A stretch of DNA of 32,385 nt from a virus, in IMG/VR virus record IMGVR_UViG_3300008459_000209, positions 1 to 32,385 of that record, one strand, 5' to 3'. Position numbers and translations under genes: made by a program. Positions within the stretch are counted from its first letter, which is position 1. The number at the start of each line of letters is the position of its first letter. The notes beneath the pieces are model-generated. The model saw only the letters and a program-made list of their open reading frames with translations. It had not been told where the DNA came from and did not search any database. Positions 6,728 through 15,926 of the stretch are shown piece after piece.

Positions 6728-8520
6728 GCGATATAGCCCCATTTAACAAAAATTCTTACATTGCCTTTGATGGTGTCAGTATTCGTGACATCATTGTAAA
6801 TCGTCTTAATCAAGGAAAGGTATTTACCGATCAAAATTATCAAGGATCTAACTTATCTGCTCTTATTGATGTTTTAAGTTATACTTTTAATACTTTATTA
6901 TATTATTTAAACAAAACTTCTTCGGAGAGTATGTTTTCAGAAGCACAAATATATGAAAACATGAATAGAATAGTAAAGCTTTTGAATTATAGACCCATTG
7001 GTAGATTAGGACAAAATGTTCCATTCAGATTGTTTGCAAATTCTAACATACCAAGAGGAAATTATTTTGTTCCTAGATATAGTTATGTAAATGTCGGAGG
7101 AACACAATATTCTATAAACAAAGACATGGTATTCTCAAAGTTATTTGATGGAACTGCCGAAATAAATGATGTCAATAATAGCTATCTCTTATATCAAGGA
7201 AGTTTCAAAGAATATCCAATATATACAGCATCTGGTATTGATAATGAAGTTTTATTTTTATCATTAGGAGATTCTGTAAAAATAGATCACTTTAATATTT
7301 TTGTATATGTAAAAGAAAAAAATTCTGACAAGTGGGATGAATGGACAAACGTTTCTGACATATTTTTATATACATCAACAGACAATGTATATACTACAAG
7401 ATTCAATCAGAATTTAAGATATGAAATCCAATTTGGAAATGGTATAACAGGAAAAAAAATAAACGAAGGAGATCAAATAGCAGTTTATTATTTACAAATA
7501 GATGATACTACTCCTTCTTTGGGACAAGGTGCATTGGATAATTCTAAATTTATTAATTTTAATAGTACTAGATACAATGAAATATTGTCTTCTATTTCTT
7601 TTAATTTTAATTCAAAAATAGACACAACACAATTAAATTACATTTCAATTACCAATGATTATCCTTCAAATTCATATACTGATTATGAAAATGTAGATAA
7701 TATAAGAAACAATGCCCCACAAGCATTTACTGCTCAACAAAGACTTGTTACTGCATTGGACTATGAAGTTTATATGAGATCTAATTTTCCTAATATCATT
7801 ACAGATAATAGAGTTGTTAGTAACGAAGATTATATGAGAGGCCATATGAGATATTTGTATAACATAGGATTGAATAATCCACAAATTCAAAATCAAGTTT
7901 TATTCAATCAAGTTAAATTTTCAAATTCTTGTAATTTCAATAATTTATACATATATACAATACCAAATAATAATTCACAAAACTTTTTATCTCCACCTCA
8001 AAAAGAAATAATTATAAATAGCTTGTCACCCAATAAAACAATAGCAGCAAATCCCGTTTTAATAGATCCTATATTTATGAATTTGGATTTTTATATAAAA
8101 CCTCCATTTGGAAATGCTAGTTTTGATGATCTATCTAATTGCAAATTAAGAATAGTTAAAAGCAAATATACTAGAAGAGCATCTTCTAGTATATTACTAG
8201 AAATACAAAATTTATTTAAAAATACCTTTAATCATACCGCATCAAAACTAGGAGATTTAATAAACATAAATCAATTAAATTCTGATATATTGAATATGGA
8301 TGGTGTGGATTATATAGAAACATATAGATCAGATTCTGATACTTCCATTAATGGATTGTCATTAATGATGTGGAATGATTTATATCCTGAATTAGATACT
8401 AGGGTATATACACAAAATGTTAAATTAGATTTCTTCCAATATCCTTTATTTTATAACATAGCAAATATATCTTCTAGAATAGAAATAGTAGAAGACGTAA
8501 CATCAGTTTCAAAAATATAA
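6724..8520 (+). CDS. 6: Baseplate wedge protein gp6 (baseplate J-like)
   Basis: 598 residues (T4 gp6: 660). The N-terminus has the wedge-type opening with DIIVNRLNQGKVFTDQNYQG followed by LIDVLSYTFNTLLYYLNK and a helix pair. The central FTAQQRLVTALDYEVYMRSNFPNI segment, with its Arg-Leu-Val-T-xx-DYE pattern, is diagnostic of gp6/baseplate J proteins. In T4, gp6 forms the inner wedge ring and is the scaffold for gp25, gp53 and gp7. It overlaps the gp25 gene by 4 nt and is 4 nt ahead of the giant gene at 8525, so the three form one late operon. Confidence 0.9.
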   Translation: MSDIAPFNKNSYIAFDGVSIRDIIVNRLNQGKVFTDQNYQGSNLSALIDVLSYTFNTLLYYLNKTSSESMFSEAQIYENMNRIVKLLNYRPIGRLGQNVPFRLFANSNIPRGNYFVPRYSYVNVGGTQYSINKDMVFSKLFDGTAEINDVNNSYLLYQGSFKEYPIYTASGIDNEVLFLSLGDSVKIDHFNIFVYVKEKNSDKWDEWTNVSDIFLYTSTDNVYTTRFNQNLRYEIQFGNGITGKKINEGDQIAVYYLQIDDTTPSLGQGALDNSKFINFNSTRYNEILSSISFNFNSKIDTTQLNYISITNDYPSNSYTDYENVDNIRNNAPQAFTAQQRLVTALDYEVYMRSNFPNIITDNRVVSNEDYMRGHMRYLYNIGLNNPQIQNQVLFNQVKFSNSCNFNNLYIYTIPNNNSQNFLSPPQKEIIINSLSPNKTIAANPVLIDPIFMNLDFYIKPPFGNASFDDLSNCKLRIVKSKYTRRASSSILLEIQNLFKNTFNHTASKLGDLININQLNSDILNMDGVDYIETYRSDSDTSINGLSLMMWNDLYPELDTRVYTQNVKLDFFQYPLFYNIANISSRIEIVEDVTSVSKI

Positions 8521-8524
8521 TTAA

Positions 8525-11500
8525 ATGTCTCTTCCAATTATAATTCCCAATCAAACGTTTTCTTTATCTGCTGGTAATTATGCTGTAGACCAGATAGACA
8601 GAACAGGTACTACTCCGCTTACTTGGACTATAGTAGGATTGCCAGATGGATTGACTTTTGATTATGTAAATGGTGGATTTTATGGAACTCCTATACAAGC
8701 AGGTGTTTTTTATTCCTTTGTTGTTTTACAAAATTCCGAAGGAACAGATTCTTCTGTTGTTGAATTTAAAATAGAAGATGTATATTCAAGTTCTGTAGTT
8801 TCTTTTTCTATTTCTCCAAATAAAGGATATGCTAATTCTACTCCTTTTCAATTTGTTCCTATAATAGCAGGATCCCAAAAACCAATTTCACTTACATGGG
8901 AATTTGGTGATGGAAGTATATCAAATGAACAAAATCCTATACACATATATAAAGTTCCAGGAAAATATATTGCAAAATTACATGTACACTTTAAAGGAAA
9001 AGTTCTATCTTATAATACAGAAATATTTGTAAATCTTTTAATAAACGAATCTGTATATTTTGATTTTGTTCCTCCTCCAACATTTTCTGGACATTATAAT
9101 AGATATCCCTTTAAAGTAAATTTCACATCCTCTAAAAAAGGACCGCATTATATAGATTTAGGAGCACAATTTTCAAGATCATATCAATTACAAGATGTTG
9201 AAAATAAATGGTCATTTTTAAGACCCCATTGGAGATTTTTAGATTTGTTGGGAAACGAAATTAGTACAATTGTTCCTAAAGAGACTGAAATATATACTAC
9301 AGATTTAGGTGCAATAAATACACAAGGAACTGGATTATTTTCTGGAGTAACAGGAACTGCGGAGTTCTATTTCATTGACGATATTTATAACTATGATCTA
9401 TCCGTTAAGGACGATGCATATTCAACAGTAATTGCTACATTAAGGACAAATGAAATAAAATCAATTCATGATGGATTTCATGTCAATAATGATTTACCAG
9501 GATTTTCTAATAGTTTAGCAACTGCTTCTTGTCCGTATATGGTTTTACATAGACCAGTTGATAATGTAAACATAACCGATAATGGAAAAACATATAGTGG
9601 ATTAAAATTTGAAAATGCTCAACAACCAGTAATAATAAATACAAATTACTTAAAACCATTTCCAGAACCATTTTACTGGAAAGATGATAGTAACGAAGTT
9701 GATGTATATTATCCTAGAAAAAATGAATTTTCGCATAATTTTCCATTAGAAAATCAAAATAATGTTACTGTAAATTCAGGAGCAACTGGAATGCGTGTTG
9801 ATTTTGTCCCATTGCCAACATTTGAATGGAAAGATAAAGACAATTTAAAAACACCTGGATATTATAAAGGAAATTTCATAATACAAGACATTTTAACAGC
9901 AAATCCTATTCTTACAGCAAGTGCTGACATAACATATCCTCCACTTTCTACACAACATCATAGTCCTATTTTATGGATATCAAATCCAGAAGCGGGATTG
10001 ATGACTACTGCTCAGTATATTTTCAGAGACTCTCTTTCTGCTGCGTTTGACACTCCTAACATGAAAATAGCAGTTGTTAATAATTTTAACATGCCGATAA
10101 TAAGGAAAGTTGATTTCACTACAGATGCAATGGCTATTACTGGATTTCATGGTATTAACAGCATAGCAGCATTGCCATTACCGGCTTATCATGCATGGGC
10201 ATTAGACTCAGAATTGAATTACCTTTATAGATTAACAACAAAGGGAACTATTTTATGTGCTATTGACATAAATCAAATTATAAGAGATAATAGTTTAGGA
10301 TTTTTAACAAATGAATATGCTTCACCAGCATCTATCGTGTTGGATGGTAAACAAAACATTTGGATGACTCTTTATGATACGGTATCTACTTTAAAATTTG
10401 ATAGATTTGGAAACTTTTTGTTTGCAACTACACCTTTAAGCAGTACGGGATACATATTCCCTCCAGCACCTAATATTGAAGGTCCTTGGTATGCTCAAAA
10501 TTCATACTATGATTATGATGAATCTGAACAATATGATTGGAATACTGTAAATAATAAAGATGTAAATTTTGTAGAACCTACATACATAGATTCAGATACA
10601 AAAAACAATGTCTGGGTATCATATTCTCATTATGCTAGTGGATATTTAGTTAAATACGATTCTAATGGAGGTCTTATATATTCACACACATACCCAGTAT
10701 GTTCTTGTCCTCAATCAATAGCAATTGATGTTGATGATAATGTTTGGATTGCTCTTTCTAATAATATATGGAGTTCTAGAGAATGTACATTAGAAAAGAG
10801 ATCCTCTACTGGTACATTGTTAAGTTCATTCTACCCTATTATGGGTTTAAATCATTTAACTCTTGATTGGGATCAAAATATTTGGTTTACATTTAGTTAT
10901 AGTCATATAGGGAATATAAACACAAAGTCTGGAAGTATATTTGTTACTGATTTGTCTGGAACAGGAGTCACTAAAAATGCCTCTGATTGGTTCGATCCTT
11001 CTGATAATACCGATGAAACCGCTTTAGAGGGTATTGGATGCGATTTAAAAGGAAGAGTATATGTTATAAATTCTATAGAGAATCAAGTGTATGTTTTAGA
11101 CACAAGAACTAAGAAATTTTTAAATAAATTTTATGTGAATCCTCAAGGATTCACGTTTTATATGGATGATCAGTCATCTTCCACCAGAATGCTTGCTGAT
11201 ATTTGGGGAAAATCTTTACAAGCAAACGGAGATTGGACTGGATTGAGGTGGGTTAGAAAACATGGACACGAATTACCTTATTATACAACAGATACTTTTA
11301 CGGATTATATAACAGGATCGACTGATAAAATCAATTACATTACAAATGATATAAAATCTATAGCCAAATTAAATGAAAATTTTGATATGGCAGATTATAT
11401 GAAATCTTTAGCGTTCATGCCTTCTTTAATAGAAAGTAATGTATTATTTGATGACTTTTTAGGTTCTATAATGGGGAAATATCCATTTAGAAATGATGAT

Positions 11501-12118
11501 TTGGGTGTAAATGTTTATGAAAAAATTTCAAATTTTACAATAAACAATGCAGATGTTGATTATTGCAATATAGATCAATTAAACAGCATGGCAATGACAT
11601 TGAATGTAGATCCAAATGATCTTAACTTTAATCTTCCATTGTCTTTAAAATCTATACTGAACATATGTAGTATAAATCAATCCAGATTGTTTGGTTCTAT
11701 TTCTTTACAAGAAGATGCGTTTTCAAAAATAAACAATCAAGACGTATTAAACAGAGGAGATCTTATATCCTCTTTGTGTTATACAGTAACAGCAGGAACT
11801 CCTGTTGTTTTAAAAGATAAATCAATTAATAAATATCAAAAAATAGAAACATCTGAAATAAACAGTTGTTCTGCATATTCAATTTCAGTTTTAGCAGAAT
11901 ATATAGGACTAGGAAATAGTGATTGGGATTCTTATTACGAGTTTTATACCTTTAATCCTAGCTATGATTTAACTAATATAGAAGGCATTATAGATTGGAA
12001 TAACGATAAAACTACTATAAACAGAAATCTATCGAGTTCTAAATATTGGTACGGACAAGATGGATATCTATCATATATTTTTATATATGATTTATATAAA
12101 GGATTGGGTTTAATTTAA
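8525..12118 (+). CDS. Giant baseplate/tail protein with Ig-like, PKD and propeller-like segments; gp7 position
   Basis: 1197 residues. Residues 1-85 resemble a putative Ig (He_PIG) domain: GLPDGLTFDYVNGGFYGTP. Residues 93-170 are a PKD domain with WEFGDGS (125-131), then NPIHIYKVPGKY. A middle region of about 535-880 has propeller-type repeats with the turn motif D-x-x-N-x-(V/I)-W (near 694, 737 and 784), like NHL/Vgb lyase blades. GDWTGLRWVRK at about 901 recurs in the protein at 16701-20099. The C-terminal 230 residues are helical, including LPLSLKSILNICSINQSRLFG. Position after gp25 and gp6 and the length match T4 gp7 (1032), the wedge arm, but the surface modules are additions suited to glycan or cell-surface contact. 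The gene ends tail to tail with the minus-strand gene at a TTAA. Confidence 0.7.
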   Translation: MSLPIIIPNQTFSLSAGNYAVDQIDRTGTTPLTWTIVGLPDGLTFDYVNGGFYGTPIQAGVFYSFVVLQNSEGTDSSVVEFKIEDVYSSSVVSFSISPNKGYANSTPFQFVPIIAGSQKPISLTWEFGDGSISNEQNPIHIYKVPGKYIAKLHVHFKGKVLSYNTEIFVNLLINESVYFDFVPPPTFSGHYNRYPFKVNFTSSKKGPHYIDLGAQFSRSYQLQDVENKWSFLRPHWRFLDLLGNEISTIVPKETEIYTTDLGAINTQGTGLFSGVTGTAEFYFIDDIYNYDLSVKDDAYSTVIATLRTNEIKSIHDGFHVNNDLPGFSNSLATASCPYMVLHRPVDNVNITDNGKTYSGLKFENAQQPVIINTNYLKPFPEPFYWKDDSNEVDVYYPRKNEFSHNFPLENQNNVTVNSGATGMRVDFVPLPTFEWKDKDNLKTPGYYKGNFIIQDILTANPILTASADITYPPLSTQHHSPILWISNPEAGLMTTAQYIFRDSLSAAFDTPNMKIAVVNNFNMPIIRKVDFTTDAMAITGFHGINSIAALPLPAYHAWALDSELNYLYRLTTKGTILCAIDINQIIRDNSLGFLTNEYASPASIVLDGKQNIWMTLYDTVSTLKFDRFGNFLFATTPLSSTGYIFPPAPNIEGPWYAQNSYYDYDESEQYDWNTVNNKDVNFVEPTYIDSDTKNNVWVSYSHYASGYLVKYDSNGGLIYSHTYPVCSCPQSIAIDVDDNVWIALSNNIWSSRECTLEKRSSTGTLLSSFYPIMGLNHLTLDWDQNIWFTFSYSHIGNINTKSGSIFVTDLSGTGVTKNASDWFDPSDNTDETALEGIGCDLKGRVYVINSIENQVYVLDTRTKKFLNKFYVNPQGFTFYMDDQSSSTRMLADIWGKSLQANGDWTGLRWVRKHGHELPYYTTDTFTDYITGSTDKINYITNDIKSIAKLNENFDMADYMKSLAFMPSLIESNVLFDDFLGSIMGKYPFRNDDLGVNVYEKISNFTINNADVDYCNIDQLNSMAMTLNVDPNDLNFNLPLSLKSILNICSINQSRLFGSISLQEDAFSKINNQDVLNRGDLISSLCYTVTAGTPVVLKDKSINKYQKIETSEINSCSAYSISVLAEYIGLGNSDWDSYYEFYTFNPSYDLTNIEGIIDWNNDKTTINRNLSSSKYWYGQDGYLSYIFIYDLYKGLGLI

Positions 12119-12585
12119 GTTTTAACAGTAGATATTAAATAATTTGCTTTATTAAAAGCAGATAATATCTCTTCTATTTTATTATTAATTCCAGTCTTAG
12201 ATTGTGTTATAAATGTATTAAGTTCCAAGGAAGTTAAAATTGCTGATATTTCTTTATAAACAGAAAAATAAGTATCAATAATTCTATCAGAATCATCTCT
12301 AAATTGAGAAATGTTGTTTATGTCTAAACATTGACATTGTGATATTATTTTAGGAAAAATAATATCATTTTGTCTAACAGTTCCTATAATTTCTTCTTGA
12401 AGAGAATCAAATAAATCATCTAAATCATCATATAAATCACCTAATATGATATGAACAGGATGGTTCAATACATACCAATGAATCATTTTAATAGAAGATA
12501 ATGTCTTCAATAAAAATGATCCAAATTCTCTAGTTGTATCTAAAGAATTCGTGCTTGCTTGTGTTGTTATTATTTGTATTTCCAT
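12115..12585 (-). CDS. Ferritin-like/Dps-like four-helix protein (DUF5856-like)
   Basis: 156 residues, predicted all-helical. EFGSFLLKTLSSIKMIHWYVLNHPVHIILGDLYDDLDDLFDSL (split here by position: 20-40, then 41-62) has the Dps/ferritin-like pattern of a His on one helix (H36, with H42 and H45 next to it) and acidic residues a few turns later (D50, D53, D54). I recall similar proteins in large phages annotated as DUF5856. Metal or oxygen chemistry is possible but unproven, and the remaining Glu/His ligands of true ferritins are not obvious. It is the last gene of the fibre-cluster operon, 3 nt after the preceding stop. The upstream sequence is A-rich without a Shine-Dalgarno site. Its stop overlaps the plus-strand stop in TTAA. 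Confidence 0.55.
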   Translation of the reverse strand: MEIQIITTQASTNSLDTTREFGSFLLKTLSSIKMIHWYVLNHPVHIILGDLYDDLDDLFDSLQEEIIGTVRQNDIIFPKIISQCQCLDINNISQFRDDSDRIIDTYFSVYKEISAILTSLELNTFITQSKTGINNKIEEILSAFNKANYLISTVKT

Positions 12586-12588
12586 AAT

Positions 12589-13035
12589 TTATTTTCTTTT
12601 ATATATTTCTGTTTTAATTAAAAAATCTCCAAGTATGGTATCACCGCTTGATAGAAGCTTATAATTGTTGGTATCGGAAATATCAACGTCATCTGTTTTT
12701 TTAATCTCTTCTTCATTTTTTAATTCAACATTTTCTTCACTTTTAAAAGAATTTAATCCCAACTTATCATTAGTAAAATTAACAGTATAACCAAAATCCT
12801 CCAATTCTTTTTTTAATGATTTTAATAAATCTTCTGTGTTTTTAAAAAATAATCTCCAAAAAGGTATTGGAAATATAATATTCAACGCATTTACTCTTAC
12901 GGCACATTGTTGACACGGTTCTGTTTTTTTAGTAATTATTTTAGTTATCCATCCTATTAATTTACTGTGCAAAAAACAAGCTACCAAATCACCCAATCCG
13001 CGAGAATATTTAATTTTTAAATTTGGATCTTTCAT
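12589..13035 (-). CDS. Unknown protein with CxxC motif
   Basis: 148 residues, family not recognised. The N-terminal half is distinctive: RGLGDLVACFLHSKLIGWI, then PCQQCAVRVNALN and FPIPFWRLFF. One Cys-x-x-Cys pair plus a nearby Arg could bind metal or form a redox pair, but no second pair is present. The C-terminal half is acidic and Lys-rich and looks poorly ordered. It overlaps the upstream gene by ATGA and is followed closely by the ferritin-like gene, so it is translated as part of the fibre-cluster operon. I cannot assign a function. Confidence 0.6.
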   Translation of the reverse strand: MKDPNLKIKYSRGLGDLVACFLHSKLIGWITKIITKKTEPCQQCAVRVNALNIIFPIPFWRLFFKNTEDLLKSLKKELEDFGYTVNFTNDKLGLNSFKSEENVELKNEEEIKKTDDVDISDTNNYKLLSSGDTILGDFLIKTEIYKRK

Positions 13036-13406
13036 AATACGCTAGAAATTCTTTTATTAAACTTATCAACAGCAGTTAAAATACAATCAGACATATCATA
13101 AAAATCATCATCTGCTAAATTGTCATTATTTTGTATTATTTTTCTTAATTGTTTCATTATAGTAATTAATTGAACATTTAAAGGATATTTTTTATCTATA
13201 TATTCAAAAGTGTGTCGTTCTTCTTGTATTTCTTCTATAGAAGAACCGATTGGAAGCATTTCTCCAGTTTCATAATCACCTTTCCACTCCCAATTTGAAA
13301 TATTTGTTTTTTCGGATGGTACTTCTCTTCTTAGAATAGGAGAATTGGGTGGTATTTCATCACTATATCCTATAAATTGTTTTTTATCGTTAAAAATGGC
13401 AAACAT
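13032..13406 (-). CDS. Small protein, possibly fibre-associated
   Basis: 124 residues, not recognised with certainty. It begins MFAIFNDKKQFIGYSDEIPP, a short beta-hairpin style opening seen in small proteins encoded next to phage tail fibres, continues with NWEWKGDYETGEM, and ends in a helical half (NVQLITIMKQLRKII and the helix after it). No catalytic motif is visible. An exact TATAAATA lies 9 nt before its ATG, so it probably heads a three-gene transcript with the CxxC protein and the ferritin-like protein. A chaperone or fibre-linked role is only suggested by location. Confidence 0.6.
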   Translation of the reverse strand: MFAIFNDKKQFIGYSDEIPPNSPILRREVPSEKTNISNWEWKGDYETGEMLPIGSSIEEIQEERHTFEYIDKKYPLNVQLITIMKQLRKIIQNNDNLADDDFYDMSDCILTAVDKFNKRISSVL

Positions 13407-13415
13407 TATAAATAA

Positions 13416-13423
13416 TATTTATA
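13416..13423 (-). promoter_or_regulatory. TATAAATA late-type box, 9 nt before the start at 13406
   Basis: Exact match to the T4 late consensus on the minus strand. With a start site about 6 nt downstream, the leader would be about 3 nt. No Shine-Dalgarno sequence is present between it and the ATG. Confidence 0.5.
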
Positions 13424-13446
13424 AGATATTATGAATATGCAAAGAA

Positions 13447-14982
13447 TTAACTCTTATATGGTCCAAGCAAGTCTCCAAATGTAGCTCCTATACGATTTGA
13501 ACTTAATGTTTGTATTAAAGACAATCCAATTACACAATAACCAGGGGCTCCACCAAAAGGTGGTAGTGAAATACCTCTAGAATCGAATCCTCCAGAATTT
13601 TGTCCTTTTTGTCCTAGTGTTCCTCCAGGTGTTCCGTTTGTATAACCAAATCCACCATTTCCGGGTATGGTAAGGCTTCCATCGTTTCCATTAGTTCCGC
13701 TTTGCGTTGTGAAAGAATAGGAAGACAATGTAGAAACATTCGATCCTCCTACGCCATAATACCCCTTCGTATTTCCTGCTCCTCCACCGCCTCCACCGCC
13801 ACCTTTTAGTATAGGTTTTGTTCCATTACTATTTAATGGAAATTTTATAGAATAAAAACTATTATCTTTATATGAGGCTAATCCTCCACCACCACCACCG
13901 CCTCCTCCTGCTATTGTTCCATCATTTAAAAACATTTTAACAGGATAATTAAGAACTATCGCATTTCCACCCGCTGTTCCGTTATTTGTACTATTTAAAG
14001 GAATTCCTAATGATTGACCATAACCACCGTTTCCTCCATATCCAACTATTGTTCCATAATTTAAAATATTTATATCATCTCCATGTTTAAATCCATTTAT
14101 ACTAAATGCTTCTCTATTTAAAACTTCGCTACCAATAACTACACTAGAATTTATTATAACTTTTATGTCAGTATTTCCTGCTAGATATTTTCCGGTTCCA
14201 ATAACATGATAATACAAATCAAAATTAAATTGACTATCTGTTATTGTTATTTCTATAAATGGTCTTTTCTTTGTAGTGTTTACTACTATTCTTATTGGTG
14301 TTTCTTTTTCTACATCGTCTTGTTGTGTTGTATCTTGATCTCCATAAACAACTCCTAAAAACACCCAGTTACCCCTTTGAACCTCAAATTTATATATATT
14401 ACCTTTTAATAAATGAATATCTTTTTTTAAAAATTTAGCATACATTTCTCTAATATTAAAAGAAAATTCTGGACTTGTTTGTATGTCAAATAAATAACTA
14501 TTATCTAAAGGATCTACAGGAATATTATATAAAAAAAATGTTAAATTTACATTTGTATTTTCATTGAAATCTAAAGGATTGAAGTTAGAATTTAAATAAC
14601 TTTTAGCAACAGATATTAATTTATCGTTTCTTTGATTTATACTAGGACAACTTATTGCTATATTAGCATATGTAGATATGTTTAATGGATAGTGAACGGA
14701 GAATGTATGTTTAGACCAATAAGAACTTAATATATTAACAGTAGCATATGCCATATTAAATCTTAATGGATCTTCAAATTGATTTGTTGCTTGTATAAAA
14801 AACGGAATATTTTCTTTTAAATCATCAAAAATAGCTTGATAATTGTCAGAATTAATAGTAAGCATGCTGGATAAATTACAAATTTCAGTATCTAATTTTA
14901 AAAGATTAAAATTATGTTTTGCCGCAGAATCGCCTACACATTCGTTTTTAGTTATTTTTTTAATTGGAATATCAGTACTCAT
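13447..14982 (-). CDS. Tail fibre/adhesin with polyglycine-rich tip
   Basis: 511 residues in two parts. The first 190 share a module with the two upstream proteins: a GDS-x4-(N)-x-N start (NECVGDSAAKHNFNLLKLD), a helical and Trp-rich part (SSYWSKHTFSVHYP) and SYLNSNFNPLDFNENTNVNLTFFLYN. The last third is glycine-rich with two runs of eight to nine Gly (near residues 354 and 393) and many GNGG/GGxGG turns. Such sequences form polyglycine-II helix bundles in gp38-type phage adhesins, so this is a strong receptor-binding tip candidate. The start overlaps the upstream stop by ATGA. The gene ends before a promoter-bearing gap. Confidence 0.75.
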   Translation of the reverse strand: MSTDIPIKKITKNECVGDSAAKHNFNLLKLDTEICNLSSMLTINSDNYQAIFDDLKENIPFFIQATNQFEDPLRFNMAYATVNILSSYWSKHTFSVHYPLNISTYANIAISCPSINQRNDKLISVAKSYLNSNFNPLDFNENTNVNLTFFLYNIPVDPLDNSYLFDIQTSPEFSFNIREMYAKFLKKDIHLLKGNIYKFEVQRGNWVFLGVVYGDQDTTQQDDVEKETPIRIVVNTTKKRPFIEITITDSQFNFDLYYHVIGTGKYLAGNTDIKVIINSSVVIGSEVLNREAFSINGFKHGDDINILNYGTIVGYGGNGGYGQSLGIPLNSTNNGTAGGNAIVLNYPVKMFLNDGTIAGGGGGGGGGLASYKDNSFYSIKFPLNSNGTKPILKGGGGGGGGAGNTKGYYGVGGSNVSTLSSYSFTTQSGTNGNDGSLTIPGNGGFGYTNGTPGGTLGQKGQNSGGFDSRGISLPPFGGAPGYCVIGLSLIQTLSSNRIGATFGDLLGPYKS

Positions 14983-15926
14983 TTTGTTAAAAACCTTTCA
15001 AATGTCCATGCACAATTTTTAATTGAAAATACAACTGCAATTAAATCGTCAACTTCATTTCTATCTTGAAAAAACATTTCTACATTAGCCTTTATATATC
15101 CATATGCTGTTTGTGCATTTGATGTAATGGTAGTAGTTGTATTTGCTGGAGTCCATGATATTGTTTTATATAATATTCTTTTAAAGTTTGAAATGACATT
15201 GAATGCTGTTTCCGTCCATGTTGGAATTGTTGCTGTAGATACATTAGATGGAGCAGTAAGTGTTAATGATGGCTGTGGTTGTGTCCTTACATAAGGAGGA
15301 AGATCATAAAAACAAGTTACATTTTTTGATTGTGAGCATGTTGCAGACGAACCCTTACAATCAAAATCTCCATTACTACAATATACATATCCTGTATAAA
15401 AATTTTTACAAGTAATAGTAATTGTTTTATTTGCAGTTGTACATAATGTATAATCTGTTAATAGTTGATTTTCATTAACGTATGTTCCATATGCCCATCT
15501 ATGCGCATATACTATAAGTTTTTGATTTTCTACATAATTATTAATGGGTATTCCATTTTTTATAGTTATTTCTGGAAAATAATTAGAAGCCCATGTCTGT
15601 AGAGAATTTACTATATCACTTTTAGATATGTCTATATTAAATATAGAAGGGAAAAAAATAGTTATTGGTTTCAACCAACCCGCAGAATTTGTTTCTACTA
15701 TAGTACATACATTTAATAGAGTAGATGAATGTGTTTGCGAAATTGTTGTAATTTGTTTTAAAGTGTTTTTAAAATCTTTATAATAATTCACAACAGGTGT
15801 CCAGTAATCATTTGCTCTTTGTGTTACTTCTTTTGTTAACAAATCTAAAGTTTCATAATTTAAATTTATAGAACTCAAGGAATCGCCTATAGAAGAAGTT
15901 GGTTGTATATATATAATATCGTTCAT
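14979..15926 (-). CDS. Tail fibre-like protein with Cys-rich segment
   Basis: 315 residues. The N-terminus (SIGDSLSSINLNYETLDLL, residues about 11-29) is the shared module start of this cluster, followed by Ser/Thr-rich helical repeats with Trp (NDYWTPVVNYYKDF, SAGWLKPITIFFPSI). The middle, about 180-225, is Cys-rich: CTTANKTITITC, then YCSNGDFDCKGSSATCS and VTCFYD, at least eight Cys in some 50 residues. The C-terminus returns to the FKRILYKTISW style. It sits in a row of three related genes linked by ATGA overlaps and is best read as one of several fibre or baseplate-appendage proteins. Metal binding or disulfides in the Cys region are inference. Confidence 0.65.
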   Translation of the reverse strand: MNDIIYIQPTSSIGDSLSSINLNYETLDLLTKEVTQRANDYWTPVVNYYKDFKNTLKQITTISQTHSSTLLNVCTIVETNSAGWLKPITIFFPSIFNIDISKSDIVNSLQTWASNYFPEITIKNGIPINNYVENQKLIVYAHRWAYGTYVNENQLLTDYTLCTTANKTITITCKNFYTGYVYCSNGDFDCKGSSATCSQSKNVTCFYDLPPYVRTQPQPSLTLTAPSNVSTATIPTWTETAFNVISNFKRILYKTISWTPANTTTTITSNAQTAYGYIKANVEMFFQDRNEVDDLIAVVFSIKNCAWTFERFLTK

